From Chitinivorax sp. PXF-14 (lineage in GTDB: Bacteria; Pseudomonadota; Gammaproteobacteria; Burkholderiales; SCOH01), in the NCBI RefSeq assembly GCF_040812015.1, contig NZ_JBFNXJ010000015.1:42480-106479 (forward strand): 64,000 nucleotides of DNA, read 5' to 3'. A model generated the notes under the pieces. That model had not been told where the DNA came from. It saw only the letters and a list, made by a program, of their open reading frames with translations, and searched no databases. Position 1 is the stretch's first letter. Every line of letters starts with the position of its first letter. This document shows, piece by piece, positions 24,177 to 33,412 of the stretch. Made by a program: the position numbers and the translations under genes.

Positions 24177-25347
24177 GAGCGGCAGCTCTCCATTGCACGA
24201 GGTGGTCGGCCCAGTCCTGCATCATCACTTGGCGCTCCTCGAAGTAGGTGGCATGGTTGTAGGCGCGGCGCACGTTGTTTTGGTCAGAGTGCGCGAGCTG
24301 GGCTTCGATGGCATCGGGCCGGTAGCCCATCTCGTTGAGTCGGGTGCTGCCCGTGGTGCGGGTGGCATGGGGGCTGTAGGTGCCGGCCCAGCCCAGAACT
24401 TTCAAAGCCTGCCTGAGTGATGCAACGGACATCGGGGTGTTTCGGTTGTCACGGCCGGGGAAGAGGTGCTTGCGCTGTCCGGTGATGGCTTTGAGTCCCC
24501 TTAGCATCTCCACGGCCTGCATCGGCAGAGGCACCACGTGCTCTTTGCGGGCCTTCATGCGCTCTGCGGGAATACGCCATAGGGCGCGGTCCAAGTCGAT
24601 CTCGGTCCATTCGGCTTCGGCGACTTCGCTGGGTCTCGCCAAGGTCCACCACATCAGCTGCATGCAATAGTTGATCTGGAAGGTGCAACGGTGGTTGTCG
24701 AAGTCGTTGAGCAGCTTGCCGATCTGCGCGGTGGTGAGGGCGGTCTTGTGCTGCGTCTTGTTGGCGGGCAAGGCCTTGCGAACGGGCCAGACGGGGTCGC
24801 TGTCGGCACGCAGCGTGGCCACGGCGTACTCGAACACGGCTGACATGGTGCGGCGGGCTTCGGCAGCCACGGTAGGGGCGCCGCGCTTGACCGTGTGCTG
24901 CAGGATGCCCAGCACGTGGGCGGGTGTGATGGCACGGATGGGCATCTGGCCGATCTCGCCAAACACCACGCGTTCCAGCATGTCCAGGCGCCGGTTCTTG
25001 GTGACGTCTTCCCAGTCTTTGGTCTGCAGCCACTCGCGCGCCACCTTCTCGAAGGTGATCTCGGCGTCGCTGGCTTGCTTGATGCGGTCGATCTGCCGCT
25101 GCTGGGCGGGGTTGATGCCTTGCTTGACGAGTTGGCGCGCTGCTTCGCACCGGTCTCGTGCCTCGGCCAGGCTGATGGCGGGGTACTCGCCCAGGGCGAA
25201 CATGCTGGCCTTGCCCTCCAACGTGAACCGGTAGCGCCAAGCCTTCACGCCGCTGGGCTTGACCTCCAGACACAGGCCGCGGTGGTCAGTGAGCCGGTAA
25301 AGCTTGGGCTTGGGTTTGGCATTGCGACAGTGGGTGTCGGTCAGCAT
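24163..25347 (-). CDS. int: P4-type tyrosine integrase of the island
   Basis: A 394-residue site-specific recombinase. The N-terminal DUF4102-type arm-binding domain (TDHRGLCLEVKPSGVKAWRY) is followed by the SAM-like core-binding domain and a catalytic domain with Arg in WTLARPSEV, HATR (His-x-x-Arg), the late His in LAHSDQNNVRRAY and the Tyr nucleophile in NHATYFEERQ. I use ATG 25347; GTG 25374 is possible. It sits beside the right attachment site at the ychF 3' end, and repeated TACTCA boxes lie just upstream, which fits arm-site binding and self-regulation. Confidence 0.92.
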   Translation of the reverse strand: MLTDTHCRNAKPKPKLYRLTDHRGLCLEVKPSGVKAWRYRFTLEGKASMFALGEYPAISLAEARDRCEAARQLVKQGINPAQQRQIDRIKQASDAEITFEKVAREWLQTKDWEDVTKNRRLDMLERVVFGEIGQMPIRAITPAHVLGILQHTVKRGAPTVAAEARRTMSAVFEYAVATLRADSDPVWPVRKALPANKTQHKTALTTAQIGKLLNDFDNHRCTFQINYCMQLMWWTLARPSEVAEAEWTEIDLDRALWRIPAERMKARKEHVVPLPMQAVEMLRGLKAITGQRKHLFPGRDNRNTPMSVASLRQALKVLGWAGTYSPHATRTTGSTRLNEMGYRPDAIEAQLAHSDQNNVRRAYNHATYFEERQVMMQDWADHLVQWRAAAHERP

Positions 25348-25378
25348 GGCGGGTGCTCGATGAAGACGATGCACTCAC

Positions 25379-25433
25379 TGTACTCACTTGTCGCGCGACA
25401 CGCAAAGATGCGTACTCACCATTGTACTCAATC
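25379..25433. repeat. Integrase arm-type repeats, right end
   Basis: TGTACTCA at 25379-25386, CGTACTCA at 25411-25418 and TGTACTCAATC at 25423-25433 precede the integrase gene. The last is identical, in the same orientation, to 12139-12149 near the left end. Confidence 0.6.
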
Positions 25434-25474
25434 AGAAGGTGGCTGCTCGCGCAATTTCTGGCAACGCCAAGAAA

Positions 25475-25506
25475 CAACAAAGCCGCATAAGTACGCGGCT
25501 TTGTTG
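25475..25506. terminator. Hairpin downstream of ychF
   Basis: CAACAAAGCCGC and its inverse enclose an 8-nt loop, within the island and 56 bp beyond the ychF stop. Read on the minus strand it is followed by TTTCTTGG. It probably ends the pth-ychF transcript and shields the integrase from it. Confidence 0.7.
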
Positions 25507-25561
25507 ATGTTTTCCTGATTTCATAGTCTTTCCTGATGTTGCAGGAAAGACCGTTCGCCCA

Positions 25562-25585
25562 CTAGACGTTAAACAGGAAGTTCAT
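25562..25585. repeat. Right attachment site (3' end of ychF)
   Basis: The last 24 bases of ychF (C-terminus MNFLFNV and stop). They match 20 of 24 bases of the left end at 12056-12079, with the first nine bases identical. Confidence 0.8.
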
Positions 25586-26653
25586 GATATCGCCATCCTT
25601 GACGACATACTCTTTACCCTCGGAGCGCATCTTGCCGGCCTCCTTGGCGCCCTGCTCGCCCTTGTAGGTGATAAAGTCGTCGAAGGCGATGGTCTGGGCA
25701 CGGATGAAGCCGCGCTCGAAGTCGGTATGGATGACCCCGGCGGCCTGGGGGGCGGTGTCGCCGACGTGGATGGTCCACGCACGGACTTCCTTCACGCCGG
25801 CAGTGAAATAGGTCTGCAAGCCAAGTAGCGTGTAGCCGGCACGAATCAGGCGGTTCAGGCCGGGCTCGTCGAGCCCCATGCTTTCGAGGAATTCAACCTT
25901 ATCGGCATCTTCCAGGTCTGCGATCTCGGACTCGATGGCAGCGCACAGTGCCACGACAGGCGCCCCTTCTTTCTCCGCCAGCGCCTTGAGCTTGTCCAGA
26001 TGCGGGTTGTTCTCGAAACCATCCTCGGCCACGTTGGCGACGTACATCGCGGGCTTGATCGTCAGCAGGCACAACGGTTTGACGATCAGCTTCTCGTCGT
26101 CGCTCAGGTCGGCGCTGCGGGCCGGCTTACCCTCGTTCAGGTGGGGCAGCAGCTTATCGAGCACGGCGATCAGCTTTTGTGCCTCCTTGTCGCCCGATTT
26201 CGCCTTCTTGCCTTCGCGGGCCTGTGCCTTTTCGACGGAAGACAGGTCGGCAAGCGCGAGCTCGGTGCCGATCGTTTCGATGTCGGCGATCGGGTCGACC
26301 CGGCCGGCAACGTGCACGACATTGTCATCATCAAAGCAGCGGACGACATTCACGATGGCGTCCGTTTCGCGGATATTGGCCAGAAACTGGTTGCCCAACC
26401 CTTCGCCCTTGCTCGCACCGGCCACCAGGCCTGCGATGTCGACGAACTCGACGATCGCTGGCTGGATTTTCTGTGGCTTGACGATCTCGGACAGTTGGGC
26501 GAGTCGCACATCCGGCACCTCGACGATGCCGACGTTCGGCTCGATGGTACAGAATGGGTAATTGGCCGCTTCGATGCCGGCCTTGGTCAGCGCGTTGAAC
26601 AGCGTGGATTTACCGACGTTGGGCAAGCCAACGATGCCGCATTTCAGGCTCAT
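25562..26653 (-). CDS. ychF: Redox-regulated ATPase/GTPase YchF (OLA1 family)
   Basis: A complete 363-residue Obg-family P-loop protein. Walker [10 protein letters not shown] (9-17) and VDIAGLV are visible, followed by a helical insert and the C-terminal TGS domain that ends in MNFLFNV. Family members bind ribosomes and hydrolyse ATP. It overlaps pth by 4 bp. The island is inserted at its very 3' end, which is restored in sequence, so the protein is intact. Confidence 0.97.
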   Translation of the reverse strand: MSLKCGIVGLPNVGKSTLFNALTKAGIEAANYPFCTIEPNVGIVEVPDVRLAQLSEIVKPQKIQPAIVEFVDIAGLVAGASKGEGLGNQFLANIRETDAIVNVVRCFDDDNVVHVAGRVDPIADIETIGTELALADLSSVEKAQAREGKKAKSGDKEAQKLIAVLDKLLPHLNEGKPARSADLSDDEKLIVKPLCLLTIKPAMYVANVAEDGFENNPHLDKLKALAEKEGAPVVALCAAIESEIADLEDADKVEFLESMGLDEPGLNRLIRAGYTLLGLQTYFTAGVKEVRAWTIHVGDTAPQAAGVIHTDFERGFIRAQTIAFDDFITYKGEQGAKEAGKMRSEGKEYVVKDGDIMNFLFNV

Positions 26654-27261
26654 GGTTTCACTTCCGTAGAATCAGTTTTCGGTTTCGGTGGCGTATGCAA
26701 CTGGTGCATGGCCTTGGGAAAATCGCCACGGCGGAGCAAGGGCAGCACGCGGAGCGAAGCATCGATGGCCTCGTCGATCACGCGTTGCTCTTCGGCTCGC
26801 GGCGGTTTCAATACATAGTTGGCAACCTCGTTGCGATCGCCCGGGTGGCCGATGCCGAGGCGCAGCCGCCAGAAATTGGGCGTCCCCAGATGGGCGATGA
26901 TGTCCTTCAAGCCATTATGTCCGCCATGGCCGCCCCCCTGTTTGAGCTTGGCCGTGCCAGGCGGCATATCCAGCTCGTCGTGCACGACAAGGACCTGCTC
27001 CGGCACAATCTTGTAGAACTTGACCAGGCTCAGCACCGCGATCCCGCTGCGGTTCATGTAGGTGAGCGGCTGTTGCAGCCAGAGCTCCCCCCCCCCCGTG
27101 CCGACACGCGCGACATTAGCGTGGAATTTCGACTCGTGGCGCAGGGACAAGCGCTCGTCATGGGCGATGCAGTCCACCCACCAGAAACCGGCGTTGTGCC
27201 GGGTGGCACTATATTCGGGGCCGGGGTTGCCGAGCCCGACGATCAGCTTGATTCCGCTCAT
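26650..27261 (-). CDS. pth: Peptidyl-tRNA hydrolase
   Basis: A 203-residue Pth enzyme that frees tRNA from dropped-off peptidyl-tRNA. The signature [20 protein letters not shown] contains the catalytic His, and the lid region [20 protein letters not shown] is standard. It lies between rplY and ychF in the usual betaproteobacterial order. A Pro/Lys-rich C-terminal tail extends past the domain. Confidence 0.97.
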   Translation of the reverse strand: MSGIKLIVGLGNPGPEYSATRHNAGFWWVDCIAHDERLSLRHESKFHANVARVGTGGGELWLQQPLTYMNRSGIAVLSLVKFYKIVPEQVLVVHDELDMPPGTAKLKQGGGHGGHNGLKDIIAHLGTPNFWRLRLGIGHPGDRNEVANYVLKPPRAEEQRVIDEAIDASLRVLPLLRRGDFPKAMHQLHTPPKPKTDSTEVKP

Positions 27262-27339
27262 TTCGATGTACTCAAGAAAACGGCCCGTTGCCGTACCCCG
27301 GAGGGCGGACCAACGAGCCGTTCAGGGCAACAGAGACGC

Positions 27340-27930
27340 TTATTCAGCAGCTTCTTCGCCACCAACCTTACCGCTGCAGTTCACTACGGTTTGGTTTTCG
27401 CCACGGCTCAGGGCCACGATTTCAACGCCTTCCGGCACCTTGACGTCAGCCAGGTGGATGGAACCACCAGCTTGCAGGTTGGCCAGATCGATTTCGATGA
27501 ACTCGGGCAGGCTGGCCGGCAGGCAAACCACGTCAAGTTCGTTCATCACGTGGTTGATGATGCCGCCACCGAGCTTGACGCCCGGAGCGATGTCAGCGTT
27601 CATGAAGTGCAGCGGCACCTTGATGTGCAGCTTTTCGTTCGGGTTAACGCGCTGGAAATCGACGTGCAGGATCTGTTGCTTGTAGGCGTGGTGTTGAACA
27701 TCACGCAGCAGAACCTTCTCGACCTGACCACCGACGTTCAGGCTCAGAACGGACGAGTGGAACGCTTCGACGCGCAGCTGATGGAAAATCGAGTTGTGGT
27801 CGAGGCTGACGTTGGTCGGCTCGGCGCCGGCACCGTAAACGATGGCAGGTACGCGGCCAGCACGGCGCAGGCGGCGGCTCGCACCCGATCCTTGTTCGCT
27901 GCGTGCTTCTGCGAGGACTTCGAAGTTCAT
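27340..27930 (-). CDS. rplY: 50S ribosomal protein L25/Ctc
   Basis: A 196-residue long-form L25 (5S rRNA-binding N-terminal domain plus the C-terminal beta domain of Ctc proteins). The start at ATG 27930 follows TTGGAG. The N-terminus (EVLAEARSEQGSGASRRLRR) and VYGAG motif are diagnostic. It precedes pth, and prs lies upstream with a terminator between. Confidence 0.95.
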   Translation of the reverse strand: MNFEVLAEARSEQGSGASRRLRRAGRVPAIVYGAGAEPTNVSLDHNSIFHQLRVEAFHSSVLSLNVGGQVEKVLLRDVQHHAYKQQILHVDFQRVNPNEKLHIKVPLHFMNADIAPGVKLGGGIINHVMNELDVVCLPASLPEFIEIDLANLQAGGSIHLADVKVPEGVEIVALSRGENQTVVNCSGKVGGEEAAE

Positions 27931-27977
27931 GGTCTTACTCCAATTTAACTGGATCATCCGCGACCAGATGACCTATC

Positions 27978-28005
27978 ACAAAAAGCGGTGCCGGAAAGGC
28001 ACCGC
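27978..28005 (-). terminator. Intrinsic terminator of prs
   Basis: On the minus strand GCGGTGCC pairs with GGCACCGC around a 5-nt loop and is followed by TTTTTGT. It separates prs from rplY. Confidence 0.85.
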
Positions 28006-28013
28006 GCAAAAAA

Positions 28014-28964
28014 TCAATCGACGAACAGGGAGCTGACCGACTCTTCGTTGCTGATCCGGCGCAGCGTCTCGGCCATCAGGCCGGCAATGCTGACGACGCG
28101 GATGCGGTCACAGGCCGCCGCTTCATCGGACAGCGGAATCGTGTCGGTGACGACCACTTCATCGATATCGGAATTCTTGATGCGCTCGACCGCGGCGCCG
28201 GACAACACCGGGTGCGTGGCATAAGCCAGTACACGTGCCGCGCCGTGCTGCTTCAATGCAGCGGCAGCCTTGCACAGCGTGTTGGCGGTATCGACCATGT
28301 CATCCATGATCAGACAGGTACGACCCGACACATCGCCGATGATGTGCATCACTTCAGCCACGTTGGCCTTCGGACGACGCTTGTCGATGATGGCCAGATC
28401 GGTATTCAGCTGCTTGGCCATGGCACGTGCACGCAGCACGCCCCCCACGTCGGGCGACACGACCAGCAGGTTTTCGTAGTTCTTTTCGCGCACATCGGCC
28501 AGCAGCACGGGCGTGGCATAGATATTGTCGACGGGTATATCGAAGAAGCCCTGGATCTGATCGGCGTGCAGGTCGACGGTCAACACACGATCGACACCGG
28601 CGCTGGTCAGCATGTTGGCCACGACCTTGGCCGAAATCGGCACACGCACAGAACGTGGGCGGCGGTCCTGGCGGGCATAGCCGAAATAGGGGATAGCGGC
28701 GGTAATACGGCCGGCGGACGCACGCTTCAAAGCATCGGCAATCAGCATGACTTCCATCAGGTTGTCATTGGTCGGCTGACAGGTCGACTGCAGCACAAAC
28801 ACGTCGCGGCCACGCACGTTTTCGAGCAGCTCGACGGTTACTTCGCCGTCGCTGAAACGGCCAACCGCGATACGGCCGAGCGTGATGTCGAGATGGCGAA
28901 CAACCGCCTCGCCTAGTTTCGGGTTGGCGTTACCCGTAAAAACCATCAACCCGTCATAGGCCAT
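28014..28964 (-). CDS. prs: Ribose-phosphate pyrophosphokinase
   Basis: A 316-residue PRPP synthase, making the activated ribose used for nucleotides, His and Trp. The flexible loop [11 protein letters not shown], the PRPP-binding loop [17 protein letters not shown] and the metal-site Asp/His in [11 protein letters not shown] are present. The ATG at 28964 is preferred; GTG 28967 is directly upstream. It follows the tRNA-Gln gene, and a strong terminator lies between them. Confidence 0.97.
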   Translation of the reverse strand: MAYDGLMVFTGNANPKLGEAVVRHLDITLGRIAVGRFSDGEVTVELLENVRGRDVFVLQSTCQPTNDNLMEVMLIADALKRASAGRITAAIPYFGYARQDRRPRSVRVPISAKVVANMLTSAGVDRVLTVDLHADQIQGFFDIPVDNIYATPVLLADVREKNYENLLVVSPDVGGVLRARAMAKQLNTDLAIIDKRRPKANVAEVMHIIGDVSGRTCLIMDDMVDTANTLCKAAAALKQHGAARVLAYATHPVLSGAAVERIKNSDIDEVVVTDTIPLSDEAAACDRIRVVSIAGLMAETLRRISNEESVSSLFVD

Positions 28965-28985
28965 CACAACACCTCAGCAAATAAC

Positions 28986-29022
28986 AAAAAAGCGTGTAAC
29001 AGGCTTGGTTACACGCTTTTTT
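28986..29022 (-). terminator. Intrinsic terminator after tRNA-Gln
   Basis: A perfect 15-bp stem (28986-29000 with 29008-29022) with a 7-nt loop and an in-stem T run on either strand. It ends the ispE-tRNA transcript ahead of prs. Confidence 0.85.
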
Positions 29023-29032
29023 ATCGATTATC

Positions 29033-29109
29033 TGGCAGGGGAAGAAGGATTCGAACCTTCGCATGTCGGAATCAAAATCCGATGCCTTAACCAACTTGGC
29101 GACTCCCCT
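29033..29109 (-). tRNA. tRNA-Gln (anticodon TTG)
   Basis: A 77-nt cloverleaf on the minus strand: acceptor AGGGGAG with TTCCCCT, anticodon stem TCGGA/TCCGA enclosing TTTTGAT, T arm GAAGG-TTCGAAT-CCTTC, discriminator G and an encoded CCA. It lies 18 bp downstream of ispE, as in many betaproteobacteria. It is not the attachment site of the nearby island. Confidence 0.95.
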
Positions 29110-29127
29110 GTGGAGTACTCTCTTACA

Positions 29128-29988
29128 TTACCACATCGTGTACAGCGGATGCTTATCCAAGCCCTTTGCCACGACCGCGGTCATTTCAAGAGGCAGCGAT
29201 TTCACCACACTTTCGGCAGCTTGTCTAGTTTCAAATTCAGCAAACACACAAGCGCCGCTTCCTGTCATTTTTGCATCGCCGAACTGGCCAAGCGTTTCAA
29301 TCGCCTGCTTTACTTCGGGGAAGCTGTCGCACACCACGGGCTGAAGGTCATTCCGTGTCGGCACGTCAGGAAAGGCGCGCATCGTAATGGGCTTCGTACC
29401 CCTTGTCAAGCGAGCAGAGGAAAATATCTGCGCCGTCGGCACCTGCACGCCGGGGATCACCAGCACATACCAGCGCTCGGGCAACGCGATTGCCTGCAGG
29501 TCTTCGCCCACACCTTCTGCAAACGCATTCTGACCAAATACGAACACGGGCACATCTGCACCCAGCGTCAAGCCAATAGCCTGCAACTGGCTGCGTGACA
29601 GGCCCAGCCGCCACAGGTGATTGAGCGCGATCAGCGTGGTGGCGGCATCCGAGCTGCCGCCGCCGAGCCCGCCTCCCATCGGAAGATGCTTGTCGATGGC
29701 GATGTCGACACCGTAGGTACACCCGGTCCGCTGCTGCAGCAACCGCGCCGCTCGCACGACGAGATCCTGCTCGGCCGGGACGCCAGGAATATCATTCACA
29801 CGCGCCACGGCGCCATCGTCCCGCAACCGAAAATGCAGCGTGTCGGCAAAATCAATGAAGCGGAATGCGGTCTGCAGCAAGTGGTAGCCATCGTGTCGAC
29901 GCCCGACGACATGCAAAAATAGGTTGAGCTTGGCGGGGGCCGGGCAGCTCAGGTCAAAACAGGGTGCAGTCACGGCGTGAGATTCCAA
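29128..29988 (-). CDS. ispE: 4-diphosphocytidyl-2-C-methyl-D-erythritol kinase
   Basis: A 286-residue GHMP kinase of the MEP isoprenoid pathway. It phosphorylates CDP-ME. The substrate motif [20 protein letters not shown] and the ATP loop [17 protein letters not shown] are intact. It overlaps lolB by 19 bp and precedes tRNA-Gln, a conserved arrangement. Confidence 0.96.
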   Translation of the reverse strand: MESHAVTAPCFDLSCPAPAKLNLFLHVVGRRHDGYHLLQTAFRFIDFADTLHFRLRDDGAVARVNDIPGVPAEQDLVVRAARLLQQRTGCTYGVDIAIDKHLPMGGGLGGGSSDAATTLIALNHLWRLGLSRSQLQAIGLTLGADVPVFVFGQNAFAEGVGEDLQAIALPERWYVLVIPGVQVPTAQIFSSARLTRGTKPITMRAFPDVPTRNDLQPVVCDSFPEVKQAIETLGQFGDAKMTGSGACVFAEFETRQAAESVVKSLPLEMTAVVAKGLDKHPLYTMW

Positions 29989-30524
29989 TCATCGATGACG
30001 AGGCGGATTTCGAGTGCCTGGCGACGCAGAATCAGCTTGCCGGGCAAGGCCTGCGCATAGTTGTCGTAGTCGATGGTCCAGCCGGCCTGCTCCAGGCGGC
30101 AGGGCCTCCCCTGCTCATCTCGCTCGATACTGGCCGGCCCACCCGGCTCCGGCATGGCCTGGACCCAATAGCGCAGCCCGGATAGCGGCAGCTCCCAGCC
30201 CAGCAGCTCACGGCTCAAGCCTTCCACGGTCGGGGCAGCATGTATCGCCCCATCCCCCAGATCAAGCCGGGCGCCGGAGGAATCGATATCCAGCCGGGCA
30301 AGCTGCGTGCCGATCGGCGAGCGCAAATCGATTTCGTCGCGGCTCTCGCGGTGGCGCCAGCTAAGCTGGCCGTATTGCCCACCCTTTTTATACTTGACCC
30401 CGAGCCGGCCGCTCAGATCGAACGACGTCGCGGGCTTGCCGCCAGCGGGCGATCCAACCACGGTCGGCAACGAAGAGCAGCCCGCCATGAAAACCAGGCA
30501 TGCAGACAGGAGCCAGGCACGCAT
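29970..30524 (-). CDS. lolB: Outer-membrane lipoprotein receptor LolB
   Basis: A 184-residue lipoprotein with lipobox MAGC at about residues 12-15. It accepts lipoproteins from LolA and inserts them into the outer membrane. Typical segments are [19 protein letters not shown] and the loop [12 protein letters not shown]. The ATG at 30524 shares bases with the stop of the TPR gene (TGATG), so translation is coupled. Confidence 0.93.
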   Translation of the reverse strand: MRAWLLSACLVFMAGCSSLPTVVGSPAGGKPATSFDLSGRLGVKYKKGGQYGQLSWRHRESRDEIDLRSPIGTQLARLDIDSSGARLDLGDGAIHAAPTVEGLSRELLGWELPLSGLRYWVQAMPEPGGPASIERDEQGRPCRLEQAGWTIDYDNYAQALPGKLILRRQALEIRLVIDDWNLTP

Positions 30525-32296
30525 CAAGGGTTGAATTTCTTGATCACCTGCAGCAATTGATCGTGTTCAGGGTTCTGCTTGAGGGCATCCTGCCAGGTCG
30601 TCTGCGCTTCCTGGCGGCGGCCCATGGACCACAGCACCTCGCCAATATGCGCGGCGATCTCAGGGTCAGGGCGGGATGAGTAGGCCTTGTTGAGATCGTC
30701 GAGCGCCTCTTCCAGCCGGCCAAGCCGGAACTTCACCCAGCCCAGGCTATCGAGGATGAAAGGGTCATCCGGATCGATCTTGCGTGCCGACTCGATCAGC
30801 TTCAGCGCCTCCTGATGGCGGTTGGTGCGGTCGGCCAGCGTATAGCCCAAGGCGTTCAACGCCATGGCGCTGTCCGGCTTGATCTTGATCGCCTGGCGCA
30901 GATCCTTCTCGACCTGGTCGATACGATCCAGGCGCTCGGCGATCATGGCACGATCGTAGAGCAGGTCGAAATTGTTCGGGTAAGTCTTGAGTGTTCCATT
31001 CAGCAGCATGTAGGCGCGTTCATACAGCTTGGCATCACGCAGCAGCTGCACTTCCATCTGCAGCCACATGACGCGCTGCTCATCGGTTTTTGCGGGCAGC
31101 TTTTCGAAATGCGACAAGGCCTCATCGAGACGCCCATCCTTCGCCAGTAGCCGTGCATACCGGCCCTGCGCTGGTGCGAAACGTTCGCCGGCGGGCACGG
31201 CCAAATAAGCCTGCTTGGCATGCTCGGTGTCGTTCATGTCCTCATAGGCTTGACCCAGCATGAGATACAGGCCGCTGGTATCGCGCAGCCCGGTGGTCTC
31301 GGCGCGCGTGAGCATGCCGATGGCGGTCTGAGGCTCCTTCATTTCCAGCGACAGGCTGGCAATCGCCAACATCAACTCGCCGTTCTGCGGTTCCTTGTCG
31401 ACGATGCGCTGGAACTCGTTGCGTGCCGCCGACCATTCCCGATTGGACACGAGCAGACGGGCGTAGGTCAGACGGACATCCCGCGCATCAGGATGCTGTT
31501 TGAGATAGTCAGCCAGATAGAAACGCGCGGCATCCAGCGACTGCTTTTGCAATATCTGCGCCTGGAACAGCGCCGCCAGCTCCCATTCGGGACGCAGCGC
31601 CAAGGCGCGTGTCACCTCCTGCTGAGCAAGCTCCGCGTCGCCCGCCCGCCATGCCAGCGCCCCTACCACAAAATGCGCCTCCGCCACTGACGCATAGTCC
31701 GCAGCCAGCGTCCGGGCAAATGCCAGGGCCCCCTCCTTATCCTGCTGCTTGACCAGCATGTCGTGCAGCTCGAGCCATACCCTGGGCAGACTCACCGTCT
31801 GTTGCGCCAGCACCGCACGTAACTGCGGCAGCGCCTCGTCGTAGCTGCCCTGGCGCACCAGCAGCGAGATCAACGCATGCTTGGCGGCAAGCGACTCGGG
31901 CTCCACCTCGGACCAGGTTTGCGCATCGGCCAGCGCCTGCGACAAATGTCCGGTCACCACGGCCACCTCGGTACCACGACGCGCAATGCGTGGATCCTTG
32001 GTGCGCTTGACCAGTTCCGCATAGGCCCCGGAGGCCACATCGCCCCGGCCCCGCTGCAGGGCCACCTCACCCAGCAGCAGGCCGAACAGCACTTCGTTGG
32101 TCAACTCCTGTCGCGGCAGATTGCGCGCCTGCAGCGCCGCCAACTTGGACGGCGTAGACGGATCGCCGTCATCGTCGTCCTGCTGGCTGTCCGCGCGGGC
32201 TGCGCTGGTTTCGACGCCTGGGGCCGGCGTTTGCATTTGCGCGCAGCCGGCCAGCATAGCCAGCAGCGTTGCACCGTAAATCAGTTTGCCATTCAT
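30524..32296 (-). CDS. TPR-repeat lipoprotein
   Basis: A 590-residue protein with lipobox LAGC at residues 15-18, an acidic Ser/Asp-rich linker and then about a dozen tetratricopeptide repeats through to the C-terminus (clear ones: ALNALGYTLADRTNRHQEAL, ILDSLGWVKFRLGRLEEALD, AHIGEVLWSMGRRQEAQTTW). It heads the conserved TPR-lolB-ispE unit of betaproteobacteria. It is probably an envelope scaffold; the partner is unknown. Confidence 0.9.
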   Translation of the reverse strand: MNGKLIYGATLLAMLAGCAQMQTPAPGVETSAARADSQQDDDDGDPSTPSKLAALQARNLPRQELTNEVLFGLLLGEVALQRGRGDVASGAYAELVKRTKDPRIARRGTEVAVVTGHLSQALADAQTWSEVEPESLAAKHALISLLVRQGSYDEALPQLRAVLAQQTVSLPRVWLELHDMLVKQQDKEGALAFARTLAADYASVAEAHFVVGALAWRAGDAELAQQEVTRALALRPEWELAALFQAQILQKQSLDAARFYLADYLKQHPDARDVRLTYARLLVSNREWSAARNEFQRIVDKEPQNGELMLAIASLSLEMKEPQTAIGMLTRAETTGLRDTSGLYLMLGQAYEDMNDTEHAKQAYLAVPAGERFAPAQGRYARLLAKDGRLDEALSHFEKLPAKTDEQRVMWLQMEVQLLRDAKLYERAYMLLNGTLKTYPNNFDLLYDRAMIAERLDRIDQVEKDLRQAIKIKPDSAMALNALGYTLADRTNRHQEALKLIESARKIDPDDPFILDSLGWVKFRLGRLEEALDDLNKAYSSRPDPEIAAHIGEVLWSMGRRQEAQTTWQDALKQNPEHDQLLQVIKKFNP

Positions 32297-32463
32297 GGTC
32301 GGATAGTCCGCGGGGGCCTACAAATAGATGCCTGGTTGATTGGTATGGATGGACCGCCGACGCCGCGAGCAGTTCGCCGCGACATAAAGAGGCCTGCCAC
32401 TGGGGCAGGTAAATGCAACATCCGTTTCTTGTATTATCACCTTTTTTTGCTGAGTTGCGAGTC

Positions 32464-33279
32464 ATGCCCGAGCTTCCTGAAGTCGAGACTACCCGCCGCG
32501 GCATCGAGCCCAGCCTGCTCGGACAGACCATCACCGGTGCAGTGGTCCGCAATGCGGCCCTGCGCTGGCCGGTGCCGGACGACCTGAACCAGCAGCTTGC
32601 CGGCGCGAGCGTTGCCGAAGTCGCCCGCCGCGGCAAATACCTGCTGATCGACTGCGGGCGAGGCTGGATCATGATTCATCTCGGCATGTCCGGCAGCCTG
32701 CGGCTCGTCCGCAGCGGCACGCCGCCAGACAAGCATGACCATGTCGACATTGTGCTGACGAGCGGCTGGACACTCCGACTACGCGACCCACGCCGTTTCG
32801 GCGCCGTGCTCTGGGTGCCCGGGCACATCGCCAATCATCCGCTCTTGCGCGAGCTAGGCCCGGAGCCCCTGTCCCCTTCGTTCAACGCCGACTATCTATA
32901 TGAAGCCACGCGAGGGCGCAGTGCCGCCATCAAGCTGGTGATCATGGATAGCCATACTGTCGTCGGCGTTGGCAACATCTATGCCAGCGAATCGCTGTTC
33001 CGCGCGGGCATCCGCCCCACCACACCGGCCCAGCGCCTCGGCCACGCGCGCTGCGCCAAGCTGGTCGAGGCCATCCAGGCCACCTTGGATGATGCGATTC
33101 GTGCCGGTGGCAGCACGCTACGCGACTTTGTCGATAGCGCCGGCAACAGCGGCTATTTTCAGCTGCAAACCTTTGTTTACGACCGTGCGGGCCAGGCCTG
33201 CCGTGTATGCGGCGGCGAAATTCGCCTGCTGAAGCAAGGCCAGCGCTCCACTTACTACTGTGTGCACTGCCAGCATTAG
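32464..33279 (+). CDS. mutM: Formamidopyrimidine-DNA glycosylase
   Basis: A 271-residue base-excision repair enzyme. After removal of the initiator Met, Pro1 (PELPEVETTRRG) is the catalytic nucleophile, which fixes the start at ATG 32464. The H2TH region and the C-terminal zinc finger (CRVCGGEI and YYCVHCQH) are intact. It is divergent from the TPR gene across a 167-bp gap. Confidence 0.97.
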   Translation: MPELPEVETTRRGIEPSLLGQTITGAVVRNAALRWPVPDDLNQQLAGASVAEVARRGKYLLIDCGRGWIMIHLGMSGSLRLVRSGTPPDKHDHVDIVLTSGWTLRLRDPRRFGAVLWVPGHIANHPLLRELGPEPLSPSFNADYLYEATRGRSAAIKLVIMDSHTVVGVGNIYASESLFRAGIRPTTPAQRLGHARCAKLVEAIQATLDDAIRAGGSTLRDFVDSAGNSGYFQLQTFVYDRAGQACRVCGGEIRLLKQGQRSTYYCVHCQH

Positions 33280-33412
33280 TGTCTGCTGAATATCTGATAT
33301 TATTTTCGGATAAATGTACGCCGACCACCGAGAAACGGTGCGGCCCGCAAGCGCGGTTATGCTACATTCACCTCAATAATTCAGGAATCTTGACCGAGGG
33401 AGGTCTTGCCCC

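Larger units (their letters stand above)
12056..25570. mobile_element. Integrated defence island in the 3' end of ychF
   Basis: About 13.5 kb lie between two copies of the ychF 3' end in direct orientation (core CTAGACGTT at 12056-12064 and 25562-25570). The integrase gene lies next to the intact ychF, as expected for an element that uses a gene 3' end as attachment site. The cargo is a type I restriction operon with prrC, an Abi RNase gene with a convergent small RNA, an Mrr-like gene and an AAA+ gene remnant. Flanking genes are conserved housekeeping genes. No conjugation, replication or phage structural genes were seen, so the element probably depends on a helper for transfer. Confidence 0.85.

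Noticed and set aside
22504..25347. A RIT (recombinase in trio) element
   Set aside because: RIT elements have three tyrosine recombinase genes in a row; the middle gene here shows no recombinase motif, and the integrase is of P4 type with island cargo.
29033..29109. tRNA-Gln as integration site of the nearby island
   Set aside because: The gene is complete, lies 3.5 kb from the island end, and no copy of its 3' end was found at the left border.
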